NCBI GenBank assembly: GCA_902580225.1
Contig: CACHJU010000004.1
Span: 33,377-97,376 of the forward strand
Direction of reading: 5' to 3'
Length of the DNA: 64,000 bases
Source of the DNA: an uncultured Verrucomicrobiota bacterium
GTDB lineage: Bacteria; Verrucomicrobiota; Verrucomicrobiia; Opitutales; Seribacteraceae
Shown here in pieces: positions 56,501 through 64,000 of the stretch. The notes below the pieces were generated by a model. That model was not told the origin of the DNA, made no database searches, and saw only the letters and a program-made list of their open reading frames with translations. How positions within the stretch are numbered: position 1 is the first letter of the stretch; the number at the start of each line of letters is the position of its first letter. The position numbers and the translations under genes were made by a program.

Positions 56501-56684
56501 GGTAGTTAGGAGTGGAGGTAAAGAGGCAACACCGTTATCTCCAATCTATTCTTTTGATCTTGATATTGCTAAGTTGTTAGAGGATGCCAGAAAATTTGCT
56601 TATTTCACTAGTGTAGATGATCCCGCTTATTTGCGGGTTAAAAGACTTTTACCTTATCCATTTCCTTTTTTTCCAGAAAAATGA
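53514..56684 (+). CDS. Large single-pass membrane protein of the GTPase operon (1056 aa)
   Basis: Unrecognised. It overlaps both neighbours by ATGA. The first ~370 residues are helical and charged, with EQLQKVEKRIQSEKLEII and EIEAAKQDLGKKELAQVKEAQNNL as coiled-coil-like stretches. One TM helix follows (VRMLVGLASVVVISVGVGCFLFVF, near 373-396). About 660 residues lie on the other side, first helical and then globular with many beta-like stretches. No enzyme motif is visible. It could be the signalling scaffold or the pore/effector of the operon. Confidence 0.7.
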   Translation: MKEARLIDEINLALRDDSVSAIGSILGPRYSQLRVEVNNRLAKCIEHIRSKNEVAALQEAQFAPPLLDLVELLSFPKVNQWEKFLKENGIEIGPRFDAKHLEMIGSLYTKRIDGSDPLYKDLAFAMRTKDFQNALLYLRLIRQKNPDDTNAKEQLQKVEKRIQSEKLEIIGKLVEQKDEDEFLVFMNSFESEPWENQPEGSILVGAKQHLQKIEQKSALLQCQENIKKIHKFFDSKDWRSAIPFLSSIKQSVSNHGLSLNQNYEDGSEKSFQSQLDLFENWIVNETTIERKRREDESRLNRLKKLLEQIDDNKLSASRRVSELRTDLIKLNVIVREIEAAKQDLGKKELAQVKEAQNNLNKSIREKKNKVRMLVGLASVVVISVGVGCFLFVFESLERKEELNLLNKGMLKYSNVLELEGFLDDFEKNYQQRTNDVEFSALIKKGRANIENDLTLLTNFQNRMELFEQALAKVDQVDDLSKLNLDRTSLKLSVNKLNIAFRPLQLDRMEQSDIAWNKRRDQLQVDISKSLNADLDGIREFSDENVNSKQITSVLREKLHMLNGKLVALENQLSQFSGIEELGLSSAQEDLLNSIRQNYKKCKDDLNSFDQAILKLDDANSTPSYFNALKSLTALPFSNEPIVNNSKTIQSRGNLVLNMPATVFLPKNPSLWKSAPKQISSSYRPTTLVKSEIDILKKIFVEKRLQKVMANQFAVLKNSAMEKDIGGWKVSNKQNQTRIIYSIGSPEDPIVEFKSSTSYGSYLMKQNVLQIFANGTKRTSYKSEWRGVNRDLKKAGNGGVFVTGDLLMGGKFFEEHSHLSKESKYIFGEGKDGGVVINMFEIPKVKIPLLKFLDDLQGEEINVLIKAFIQINMVETMKVRPGEWGLANNPGGTISVLQDQEKLKSIVGEQDLVSEWYKFLSSNENEKKSALHINLVKFYTRSAGSSYYKEVRFFEKFWKELLKSDFTYQGYCKPDDTWSIPKNISSWGLYKDTSRISVVRSGGKEATPLSPIYSFDLDIAKLLEDARKFAYFTSVDDPAYLRVKRLLPYPFPFFPEK

Positions 56685-58264
56685 CCGAGCAGAAATATAA
56701 ATTACTTTGGCGAGGAAAAGAGTCAGGACCATATACTCCATCAGAAATTCGCCAACTTTGGGAAAGTCAAAAAATTAACGGTGCATACCAGGTTGTTTTA
56801 GAGTCAGGATTAGTTTTAGTTGAAGAATTCCTCCCCAATTTCGAGCAAGAGAAAGAAATCGAAATCTCCAACCAAACCCAATTGCTTCAGGCTCAGGCAG
56901 CCGCGGAAAGACAAAGGCAAGAAACTGCATTAGTTGAAACGGAGAGGTTAAGACAACAAAACGAAAAACAGAAGCTTGCAGGGAATCATGACGGAAAAAA
57001 ATATTTTTTGATCGTTGATAATCAAAAAAAAGGTCCTTTTACACAAAAAGCTATTCAAATACAAATTGATGGAGGTAAGGCTGATTCAAATACCATGGTA
57101 TGGACAGAGGAGGTCGGGGATTGGGTTCAACTTTCAGGATATTCAGAGTTTGATTTTAGTGGGAAAAATTCCAATCAAAAAATTTACACTGGAATTGCAA
57201 TTTCCTTTGTCTTGGTTCTTTTGTTGCTTGGTGCTGGATACGGGTATTTGAAGTTAGAGGAAATAAAACTTGCGGAAACAAAGGGGCAAACAACTCTAAT
57301 GAATTCAGAAGTTGAAATTGTTGAAAAGACAGATGATGATGATAAAAAATTTTTGGTTTCTGAAGTGGATGAGGTAATTTCAATTAAACCTTCAATAAAA
57401 CAAGGATCTGGTGCGAAACCTAGCGTTCCTGAAAAAGATGTAAATTTGGAAAGTTCCACTGACCCTTTAGATGAAGAAATAATCAAACAGAAGGTCGCTT
57501 GGGTAGTTTGTGGGAGAAAGATTATTCGCAGTGAAGGGAAAAAAGTCGAGGTTCCAATGAGTGGGGGTAGCGGTTTTCTTGTTAACAAGAATGGCTACAT
57601 TTTTACTAATCAACATGTAGTTGAAGGTGTTGATAATGACTTAAGAGCAAAAAGTAAATTGAATGAATTAAAAGATAAATATAAACTTGAAGATATTATC
57701 CCTATGATATGGGTTTTCTTCGGAGAGGATGAAAAATACGAAGCAGAAATTATTCATGTTAGTGAGAAGTATGATTTTGCAATCTTAAAGGCGGAAGAAT
57801 TAAAAAATAAGTATTTCTTTAATCTTTCCTCATCTGATGAAATAAAGAGAGGTACGAAAGTTTTTACTCTAGGTTTCCCTGGTGCTTCTCGTGAATTTAC
57901 TGAAGGCGAGGTAAGCTTGAAATCTAACAAAAAAGGAGTACAAGATTTCTTTTCTAAAAGCGATTTTGGGTATGTACAAAAATCTGGTGAGATCAGTGTG
58001 ATAAAGGAATCATTGGAGAGAGGTAGGGTTATTGAGCATGATGCAACCATTAATCGAGGGAATTCCGGTGGTGCGTTAATTGATGAAGAAGGGCTCGTTC
58101 AAGGTATTAACACATGGACATATTCAGATGGTAAAATTCAGAGGAATGACAAGGGTGAATTAATTGATCATGTGAGGGTTGCCCATGGAACATTTTATTC
58201 TCTTTCAATTGCCCAACTCAGGACTGAAATCATGAAGAATAATGTGGATGTAACATGGGAATGA
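56681..58264 (+). CDS. GYF_2 x2 - TM - trypsin-like serine protease
   Basis: 527 residues, overlapping the previous gene by ATGA. Two GYF_2 domains open the protein (YKLLWRGKESGPYTPSEIRQLW at 6-27, and KYFLIVDNQKKGPFTQKAIQ then TMVWTEEVGDWVQL near 107-150), separated by a Gln/Glu-rich coiled coil. One TM helix (IAISFVLVLLLLGAGYGYL) is near 169-188. The C-terminal half is a DegP-like trypsin fold: GSGFLVNKNGYIFTNQHVVEG (His near 310), YDFAILKAEE (Asp near 365), TINRGNSGGALIDEEG (Ser near 461). All three catalytic residues are present, so it is probably active, with the protease outside the cytosol. A plausible effector. Confidence 0.85.
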   Translation: MTEQKYKLLWRGKESGPYTPSEIRQLWESQKINGAYQVVLESGLVLVEEFLPNFEQEKEIEISNQTQLLQAQAAAERQRQETALVETERLRQQNEKQKLAGNHDGKKYFLIVDNQKKGPFTQKAIQIQIDGGKADSNTMVWTEEVGDWVQLSGYSEFDFSGKNSNQKIYTGIAISFVLVLLLLGAGYGYLKLEEIKLAETKGQTTLMNSEVEIVEKTDDDDKKFLVSEVDEVISIKPSIKQGSGAKPSVPEKDVNLESSTDPLDEEIIKQKVAWVVCGRKIIRSEGKKVEVPMSGGSGFLVNKNGYIFTNQHVVEGVDNDLRAKSKLNELKDKYKLEDIIPMIWVFFGEDEKYEAEIIHVSEKYDFAILKAEELKNKYFFNLSSSDEIKRGTKVFTLGFPGASREFTEGEVSLKSNKKGVQDFFSKSDFGYVQKSGEISVIKESLERGRVIEHDATINRGNSGGALIDEEGLVQGINTWTYSDGKIQRNDKGELIDHVRVAHGTFYSLSIAQLRTEIMKNNVDVTWE

Positions 58265-58302
58265 AATTAACTAAACATATTTTAAAAACCATGAAACCAG
58301 AA

Positions 58303-59133
58303 TTAGTTTTTGCTCAAAGGAAAAGAACTTGAGGTTGAATAGTCCCAAAATTTTCGTTCGGTTATAATTGACTGGTCATAAAGCCATTTAGAATTTGAAT
58401 TTTGATATAATTTGGGGAACAGATTTTTGCCGGTGTATAGCCAACCCAAGGTTTCATCGTAGATCCATAAATTATTTTCATCATTACCATGTAAGTAAAG
58501 CCAACCATGATGCATATGGTAAGTCCACCCACCAGAATTGCCAAAGAAATCACCAAACCAGTTGGATCGGTACCAACCATTCCCTAGTTCGTTGGTACTC
58601 GAGTCGGACCACAAGGAGGCAGAAGATGAGATTTCTTCAGTTGTACTGGAAGATTCTGCTTCCTTTACATTGAGGGAAAGAGTGTAAACAGGGGTCTGGT
58701 TACCAGAGAGTTCCGGATAACGGTAACCGGTAATACTTATATTATATGTACCCGCGGCAGGGAGGGTACCAGTAATCTTAGGTCCGCTAATACTGTTGTT
58801 GTAAGACAAACCGTTTGGTAAATTTTCAACTTTATAACTGTATGCTTTATATCCATGATTATAGAAGCTAAAACTAAACGAATCACCTGAAGTAAGGGAT
58901 GATGAAACCGTTTGGTTGGAAGTGACATAAGTAGTTGCCCCCGATAAGGCATGCCAGGATCCTGTATAAGCTGATGCAGGAAGAAGTATTTTCCAAGACC
59001 AAACTTTTTCGGCCACATTGCCGAAAGAAAGGATTATATTTTTTGCCCAAGGAATTGCCGGTGATCTTTGCAGTAACAAAATAACCGATAGCCAGGGAAG
59101 GCTCCGAATTTTTCTCTTCAGTTGCATCCGCAT
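58303..59133 (-). CDS. Exported protein with Ig-like domain and Trp-rich surface repeats
   Basis: 276 residues (ATG at 59133 or 59127), starting inside the end of the DUF4266 gene. A short export signal (SLPWLSVILLLQ) leads to a putative Ig/cadherin-like domain (LPNGLSYNNSISGPKITGTLPAAGTYNISITGY). The C-terminus has Trp-Gly-rich repeats (GWYRSNWFGDFF, HGWLYLHGNDENNLWIYDETLGWLYTGKNLFP), similar in style to the N-terminus of the esterase at 45676. Probably surface-exposed; molecular function unknown. Last gene of the ApbE cluster. Confidence 0.68.
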   Translation of the reverse strand: MRMQLKRKIRSLPWLSVILLLQRSPAIPWAKNIILSFGNVAEKVWSWKILLPASAYTGSWHALSGATTYVTSNQTVSSSLTSGDSFSFSFYNHGYKAYSYKVENLPNGLSYNNSISGPKITGTLPAAGTYNISITGYRYPELSGNQTPVYTLSLNVKEAESSSTTEEISSSASLWSDSSTNELGNGWYRSNWFGDFFGNSGGWTYHMHHGWLYLHGNDENNLWIYDETLGWLYTGKNLFPKLYQNSNSKWLYDQSIITERKFWDYSTSSSFPLSKN

Positions 59134-59348
59134 CCTCCTCCACCTACTCCACGGCCCCCCCTGGATGCTTCCCTGCTGTAATAGGCATGATCGAACATTT
59201 TCACCGCCAGAGTATCCCGATCGCTTTTCATAAGGTAATCAAAATGATAAGCACGATCCATCGGGGATACAGTCACCTTTGGAGAACAACCTATTGAAAA
59301 CAGGGTGATTGATATAAGTAATAATTTCATAAGAGTTAAATAATTCAT
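59118..59348 (-). CDS. DUF4266 small lipoprotein
   Basis: 76 residues. A lipoprotein signal (LLLISITLFSIGCSPK) is followed by VSPMDRAYHFDYLMKSDRD, then HAYYSREASRGGRGVGGGGCGCN, the family's conserved Gly-rich CGCN C-terminus. DUF4266 genes normally sit with DUF3570 and ApbE, as here. It overlaps ApbE by 4 bp and the downstream gene by 16 bp. Role unknown; the Cys-Gly tail suggests metal or redox binding, by inference. Confidence 0.85.
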   Translation of the reverse strand: MNYLTLMKLLLISITLFSIGCSPKVTVSPMDRAYHFDYLMKSDRDTLAVKMFDHAYYSREASRGGRGVGGGGCGCN

Positions 59349-60307
59349 TTTAAAGTAATGTGATCATCGAAGTTTTTTGTCCATACAAGTCCTGATTTAG
59401 TCCAAATACATCCTTCGGCTCCAAAAAAATTTTCAATAATTTTTAATCCGGAATCTTTGCCCCCAAAAAGTGAACAGGTACTCAGAATACCAGCTTCCAG
59501 ACAAGTATTAGCGATGACTGATGCAGATAAATAAGAGCTTGTTGTAGGGTATCCAGTACGATGGTCGAGCAGGTGACCATAACGTCTACCATTGACTTTA
59601 AAAAATCTTTGATAGTTTCCGGAGGTAGCTATGGCCAAATTATTTGCAAGAAGACAGAATCGGGCTTGACCAGGAAGATTTGGATCTTCAATTCCAATGC
59701 GCCATGAACCAGAATTTTGGGGAGATCCAATAGTACGAATATCACCGCCAAGATTGACCATAGCGTTAGTTATACCGAAATTTTTTGCCAATTCGATGAT
59801 CCTGTCGACTGCATATTCTTTTCCAAACCCGCCAAAATCCAAACCCATACCAGCCTGAGGCAGATAGACACTATTTTCTTGAATAACAACTTTATTCCAC
59901 CCCACCTTTTCAAGAGCTTTCTTTATTTTTAAATCAGAGGGAACGGAAGGAATTTCCGCCTTGAAATCCCAAATATTACTGAGGGGCAGAGAGGTGGGAT
60001 CAAATACTCCGTTAGTGAGAAAATGGAGTTTATTGCATAGATTAAAAAGACGATAGTCCTCGGAATTAATTTCTACTGGAGAAATTCCAGCGGATCTATT
60101 TATAAGGCTAATTAAACTATCGGGTAAATAACGGGAATATCTTTTTTCAAATTTTTCTATCCAAGTGAGAGCATGATCTCGAAAATCTGTCGCCACTTTG
60201 TCTGAATTGGTTGAGTAGGTGATTTCACATTGTGTACCCAAGGCATGAAAGGAGATATGGAATGATCCATTAACGAGAGTTTGGGGATCTAAAGTGACAA
60301 GTTCCAT
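59345..60307 (-). CDS. apbE: FAD:protein FMN transferase (ApbE family)
   Basis: 320 residues. ApbE attaches FMN to Thr/Ser of exported proteins. Blocks are MGLDFGGFGKEYAVDRI, AMVNLGGDIRTIGSP, SWRIGIEDPN, IATSGNYQRFFKVNGRRYGHLLDHRTGYPT and SASVIANTCLEAGILST (where D is usual in the last block, N is seen). No signal peptide is visible, unlike typical periplasmic ApbE. It is 1 bp from the DUF3570 gene and overlaps DUF4266. No obvious flavinylation target of the FMN-binding-domain type lies in the window. Confidence 0.88.
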   Translation of the reverse strand: MELVTLDPQTLVNGSFHISFHALGTQCEITYSTNSDKVATDFRDHALTWIEKFEKRYSRYLPDSLISLINRSAGISPVEINSEDYRLFNLCNKLHFLTNGVFDPTSLPLSNIWDFKAEIPSVPSDLKIKKALEKVGWNKVVIQENSVYLPQAGMGLDFGGFGKEYAVDRIIELAKNFGITNAMVNLGGDIRTIGSPQNSGSWRIGIEDPNLPGQARFCLLANNLAIATSGNYQRFFKVNGRRYGHLLDHRTGYPTTSSYLSASVIANTCLEAGILSTCSLFGGKDSGLKIIENFFGAEGCIWTKSGLVWTKNFDDHITLK

Positions 60308-60308
60308 T

Positions 60309-61469
60309 TTAAAATTCCCATTGCATACCCAAGGTCAAAATTCGGGCATCTGGATAAACTCTTTGGTCGGTAAGTCCGTCGCGACCGCTGACTAGATAAC
60401 GATCTAAAGACAGATCAAAACTTAAATCTGATTTGTGAAAATAAGTCATTTTCAAGCCGTATGTTGAAGCTCTTAAGTCGGATAACCTGTAATCAGCAGA
60501 GTAATGAGGAGTTTTTCCGTTTGGTTGCAATACGGGCGAAATTCCAGTCCCATCCAGTGTGATGTTATAAAAATCTGCTTGGGACTGCTGATATATTCGA
60601 TAAAGAGGTTGAATAACTAATCTTTCCCCCATGCGTTGCAACCATTTAAATTCTATGGTGTGACCCGACAAACCCGAGTCATCTGTGAAGTACCTGTAAG
60701 AAGTGTCTATAGATGCATCTAATTCCTGAAGATACCTTTTGCCTTCCAAATAGACGGTAAATGTGTCTCTTTCACTGGGTCGGTTTTCAGGGTAGAGATA
60801 AAAAACTTCTCTTTCATTGATTGGATCTCCAGGAAAGAGGGTCTCTGTCAATCCAACCTGCTTATACGGATCGCTCAGGTAACCTTCCGGTCGGCCATAA
60901 GTGAAATTTAAAGAAACTGAGCTTTTAGCATCAAGCATTCGATATACGCCGAGCATCACCTCGGGAGTTTTTTTGGATTGAATACCAAGTGCGGGACCAC
61001 CTGGCACTCCGCTGTCAACTTCATCATCAAGGTAGGAAATACCAGTAGTGACAGTGAGAGTATCTTTCGCAAATCCACGAGAGATCTGTGCGGCATAACT
61101 TCTGGATAAATAATCCGGTTCATCACTGATACCTAATTCGAAAGAAAAATCATATTCGGATCCGCGTTTCGATAAATTAATTATGCCCGCTTTTCTTTCC
61201 TCATTTAGTTCAGCAAGCCACTCCGACTTATTATCTGTGGGAGGACGACCCATCGGTGTTGCTCCTGAGATCGAATCAACCATGCCAGTGACCCCTATTT
61301 CCCAATTGTTGGCTAATGGAGTATTCGATTCGGCATACCACGAACGGACCTTTATACGATCATCATCTTCAACCCAATTTTGAAATTTAAGCTTAAGATT
61401 TTTTTGCCCGTAACTTTTACATAAACAACAAATGAGTAAAAACGAAATGAATATATTCCTCATTAGCAA
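60309..61469 (-). CDS. DUF3570 outer-membrane-type protein
   Basis: 386 residues with an export signal (FISFLLICCLCKSYG). DSISGATPMGRPP and long alternating beta stretches ending in LTLGMQWEF (aromatic C-terminal residue, as in outer-membrane barrels) match DUF3570. It is the first gene of the DUF3570-ApbE-DUF4266 operon, probably transcribed from the gap at 61470-61543. A role in extracytoplasmic redox or metal chemistry is inferred from ApbE, not shown. In other genomes a thioredoxin-family gene often heads the set; it is absent here. Confidence 0.83.
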   Translation of the reverse strand: MLMRNIFISFLLICCLCKSYGQKNLKLKFQNWVEDDDRIKVRSWYAESNTPLANNWEIGVTGMVDSISGATPMGRPPTDNKSEWLAELNEERKAGIINLSKRGSEYDFSFELGISDEPDYLSRSYAAQISRGFAKDTLTVTTGISYLDDEVDSGVPGGPALGIQSKKTPEVMLGVYRMLDAKSSVSLNFTYGRPEGYLSDPYKQVGLTETLFPGDPINEREVFYLYPENRPSERDTFTVYLEGKRYLQELDASIDTSYRYFTDDSGLSGHTIEFKWLQRMGERLVIQPLYRIYQQSQADFYNITLDGTGISPVLQPNGKTPHYSADYRLSDLRASTYGLKMTYFHKSDLSFDLSLDRYLVSGRDGLTDQRVYPDARILTLGMQWEF

Positions 61470-61543
61470 TATCTATTAAGCGAAGTCACGATTATATAAC
61501 GACTTTAAAGTCAATTTGGATTGTTTTATATACCGGTTATCCA

Positions 61544-62869
61544 TTAAATTTTTTTACTTTCCCGAAGCTTTTTCCATTTGTTCAATCGTTCCACAATAGC
61601 AGACTCGGCGCCTGAATTTTTGGGGTTGTACAAGTTGAGTGGTTTTTCAAGGTATTCTTGACCGGAAATATTTTCAGGAAAATCGTGACTGTATAAATAG
61701 CCTTCGTTTTGCAAATCACGGTGTTTTTTGTTTCGACCATGGCGATCCTGAATGGAATTGGGAACTGACTGGACAGGATTTTCCTTAATGGTTTGCTTAG
61801 CTTTTCCAATAGCAAGGGTGGCACTATTACTTTTGGGGCAGGTGGCTAGAAAAAGAGTGACATGGGCGAGATTGAGTTCGCATTCGGGTTGGCCAATCGT
61901 TTCGCATGCCCGGAAAGTTGCATCGGCCATGAGGAGGGCACGGGAATCGGCCAAGCCGACATCCTCGGATGCAAAGATAACGAGTCGGCGGGCAATGAAT
62001 CGTGGATCTTCTCCACCGGCGAGCATTTTGGCGAGCCAGTAAATGGCGGCATCGGGATCGTTTCCACGCATGCTTTTGATGAATGCAGATGCAGTGTTGT
62101 AATGTTCGTCCTCATCTCGGTCATAGCGAATGTTTCGTTCACGGCAAAAGCCCGTAACCTGTTCCTCGGTGATTTCACTTTTTTCGGGAAGGGCTTCGAC
62201 TATGGTTTCTAAAAAATTGTAACCTTTTCGCAGGTCACCCTCGGCGACTAGTGCGATATGTTCGATTATTTCATTTCCTGCATGACAACCACGAGATCCC
62301 AGACCGCGTTCATCATCCTGAAGTGCAGATTGAAGAGCATTTTCGATAACTGAAGTGGGGATGGGTTCAAGGGAGAGCAATTGGCAGCGACTGAGTAAGG
62401 GGTCGATTATATAATATCGTGGATTATGTGTAGTTGCACCAATCAGACGAACATCACCTGATTCTACATCGGGGAGGAGTAAATCTTGTTGTGCTTTGTT
62501 GAAGCGGTGAAGTTCGTCCACGAAAAGAAAGCAATTTGTAGAACCATAATATCGGACAAGTTTAAGGGTGTCCCTTAATTCAGCGGCATTGGAAGTGACT
62601 GCATTTACTTTTAATAATTTACATTTTCCTTCGTTCGCAATTACTGAGGCGAGGGTGGTTTTGCCCGAACCGGGGGGACCGGCAAGAATTATATTGGAAA
62701 CCCGGTTTTCACGAATCAGGTTTGGAAGCAAACAACCTTTACCCAGAAGATGAGGCTGTCCTAAAACTTCTTTGATGTAACGGGGACGCATGCGTTCCGC
62801 AAGGGGACGGTAGGCTTGACCTCGAGTCGATGGTGAATCGAGAGTAAAATCTTTTTCGTCTTTCTCCAT
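61544..62869 (-). CDS. rarA: Replication-associated recombination protein RarA (MgsA)
   Basis: 441 residues, the standard length. The AAA+ core has Walker A LAGPPGSGKTTLASVIA (64-71), Walker B CFLFVDELHRFNKAQQDLLLPDVE, sensor 1 RLIGATTHNPRYYIIDPLLSRCQLL and the clamp-loader-like C-terminal domain (SAFIKSMRGNDPDAAIYWLAKMLAGGEDPRFIARRLVIFASEDVGLA). It acts at stalled replication forks. The N-terminus matches the family (PLAERMRP...LGQPHLLGKG). Ordinary housekeeping gene. Confidence 0.95.
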   Translation of the reverse strand: MEKDEKDFTLDSPSTRGQAYRPLAERMRPRYIKEVLGQPHLLGKGCLLPNLIRENRVSNIILAGPPGSGKTTLASVIANEGKCKLLKVNAVTSNAAELRDTLKLVRYYGSTNCFLFVDELHRFNKAQQDLLLPDVESGDVRLIGATTHNPRYYIIDPLLSRCQLLSLEPIPTSVIENALQSALQDDERGLGSRGCHAGNEIIEHIALVAEGDLRKGYNFLETIVEALPEKSEITEEQVTGFCRERNIRYDRDEDEHYNTASAFIKSMRGNDPDAAIYWLAKMLAGGEDPRFIARRLVIFASEDVGLADSRALLMADATFRACETIGQPECELNLAHVTLFLATCPKSNSATLAIGKAKQTIKENPVQSVPNSIQDRHGRNKKHRDLQNEGYLYSHDFPENISGQEYLEKPLNLYNPKNSGAESAIVERLNKWKKLRESKKI

Positions 62870-62975
62870 AAAGAATAATAGACAAGCATTGACTCAAGAA
62901 ATGATCAAGCGCGGTAATAAAATTTTTAAATACAGGAAGCAAATAATGGGAGTTTGCTTCGTGGCGAAACTTGGT

Positions 62976-63188
62976 TTAATCAAAGATTAGCCTAGGTAAT
63001 GAAGAAGTCCATTTCTCTCGCTTTTCAACTGAAATTTTGTTGAATTTTAGCCAGAACTGAAGGGCGTCCTCAAAGGATTGCCCCGAAGCACTTTCAAGTA
63101 TGCATTGGAGATCGACATAGTTGGATCCAAACATACGGGAATATTTCTCAATAGAAGAGTTGGTGTGAGGAATGCCTAATCTGTTCAA
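62976..63188 (-). CDS. Possible small protein or remnant (70 aa)
   Basis: Starts with TTG at 63188; no ribosome-binding site stands out. The sequence IEKYSRMFGSNYVDLQCILESASGQSFEDALQFWLKFNKISVEKREKW is protein-like but unrecognised. Together with the fragment at 63271-63423 it may be the residue of a decayed gene between rarA and the DUF3127 gene. Confidence 0.35.
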   Translation of the reverse strand: MNRLGIPHTNSSIEKYSRMFGSNYVDLQCILESASGQSFEDALQFWLKFNKISVEKREKWTSSLPRLIFD

Positions 63189-63270
63189 ATAAGAAGGCGT
63201 GTATCAGTAAAATTCTTGTTACCGAGTTCAAGGAAATCATCGAAGGAACGGAGTTATGATAAAATCTTTT

Positions 63271-63423
63271 TCATGCATAGTAAAAGTCTTTTGGAACAAA
63301 TATACTCCCATTGCCAATAAGTTCCTGATCAATAAAATCATCCACGATTAGCTGGATTTCCCAGATTAAATCAAGACCATGAGAGTCGGTGACCATTTGT
63401 CTTGGATAGAGAGCCTGAAACAT
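63271..63423 (-). CDS. Possible small protein or remnant (50 aa, absent from ORF track)
   Basis: From ATG at 63423 the frame reads MFQALYPRQMVTDSHGLDLI, then WEIQLIVDDFIDQELIGNGS and a short end, stopping at 63271. Protein-like sequence continues upstream in frame (NYLNEEFSFKP) without a good start codon. The acidic, hydrophobic pattern looks coding, so this is a small gene or a truncated one. The rest of 63189-63645 holds nothing I can identify. Confidence 0.3.
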   Translation of the reverse strand: MFQALYPRQMVTDSHGLDLIWEIQLIVDDFIDQELIGNGSIFVPKDFYYA

Positions 63424-63645
63424 TGGTTTAAAAGAAAATTCTTCATTCAAATAGTTGTGAATGGGGACTTAAATTAAAGGGTCATGACTTCAAGACCATG
63501 AAAACATGCGAATCTTAATCTCTACACCTTTCAAAAACAATCGACAGTTGGGCACCTACTGCTAAAATACCCAATTTCTAAATGACTAAGAACTGATGTA
63601 AAAACGGAATGAACTGAGAATAAGTTTCCCCGGTGTAAGTTTTAT

Positions 63646-64000
63646 TTAAAACGGAACATCGTCTTCCACGCCATCGTCATATTCATCGAAAGTATCAAAG
63701 GATGAAGAATCAGGTTCATTGACTGTTTGGGCACTATTTCCTTCGGAATGAATTTTGTAACCACTAATAGAGGTAAACCATTTGGTAACACCGTCCTTTC
63801 CTTGCCATTCGCGACCATTGATGCGTGCATCAATTGAAACTGTTTCCCCTTTTTTAAGGTCTTTGCTTTGCTCGATTGAATCCTTAATGAATTCCACGGG
63901 TATGGGGTTTGCCCATTTTCCGTCCCCTGTTTCCACCACTATCTGATGCTTTCTAAATCCGTTTGCACCATATTCACGAACCTCGTCCACGAATACGATT
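63646..64000 (-). CDS. DUF3127 OB-fold, SSB-like protein (5' end off window)
   Basis: The track begins at GTG 63990, but the frame is open to the window edge (IVFVDEVREYG) and family members start further upstream, so the true start is outside. The core GFRKHQIVVETGDGKWANPIPVEFIKD, GETVSIDARINGREWQGKDGVTKWFTSISGYKI matches DUF3127. The acidic tail ending DDVPF copies the partner-binding tip of single-stranded DNA-binding proteins. It is probably the cell's own ssDNA-related OB protein and the relative of the retron-linked DUF3127 gene at 22369. Confidence 0.75.
   Translation of the reverse strand, partial: IVFVDEVREYGANGFRKHQIVVETGDGKWANPIPVEFIKDSIEQSKDLKKGETVSIDARINGREWQGKDGVTKWFTSISGYKIHSEGNSAQTVNEPDSSSFDTFDEYDDGVEDDVPF

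Overview
The window looks like a chromosomal segment of a Gram-negative bacterium of the PVC group, most likely a Verrucomicrobiota (Opitutae-like). The reasons are S1-type sulfatases, PQQ-like propellers, secreted esterases with Trp-rich surface repeats, a DUF2805 protein and a DUF4266/DUF3570/ApbE cluster. This is inference from gene content; there is no rRNA or tRNA in the window.

Layout. 1-3.3 kb: urea/amine-type ABC importer genes (permease cut by the left edge; binding lipoprotein with a near-perfect internal tandem duplication). 3.5-7.8 kb: arfB, rapA, a hypothetical and a GIY-YIG protein. 7.9-34.1 kb: a dense, AT-rich defence island. 34-48.7 kb: ordinary and degrading genes (sulfatase, glycosyltransferase, serine hydrolase with a 13-G tract, PQQ protein, elbB, phosphatase/esterase genes, a broken sulfatase). 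49-58.3 kb: a tight four-gene operon. 58.3-64 kb: DUF4266/ApbE/DUF3570 operon, rarA and an OB-fold DUF3127 protein cut by the right edge.

The defence island has three blocks. Block 1 (7.98-12.6 kb) is an MspI-type restriction-modification set: m5C methylase, Vsr mismatch endonuclease, MspI-like endonuclease and a divergent LysR-type regulator. Block 2 (12.8-19.3 kb) is an unusual restriction-like operon: an MrcB_N/N6-methylase/HsdS-like fusion with a non-canonical TEPPQ motif, a DUF3696-type ATPase, an unknown protein and a PD-(D/E)XK-like nuclease. Block 3 (19.4-34.1 kb) starts with an unknown gene and a retron. The retron ncRNA is visible as a1/a2 inverted repeats plus a long msd hairpin, and its reverse transcriptase has a ~330-residue unknown C-terminus. 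A DUF3127 OB-fold protein, three small proteins, a DptF-DptG-DptH-like ATPase/HerA module (no dndABCDE in the window) and a ScoMcrA-like HNH nuclease follow. A palindrome TTACT-N4-AGTAA, which fits a LysR T-N11-A box, occurs upstream of genes in all three blocks, suggesting one regulon.

The second candidate system (49-58.3 kb) joins an FHA-like/zinc-ribbon double-GTPase-2-like protein, a GAP1-N2-like membrane protein, a large single-TM coiled-coil protein and a membrane-anchored GYF_2 x2/trypsin-like protease. It resembles the GTPase-centred conflict or programmed-death systems predicted from comparative genomics. Both systems are worth experimental attention.
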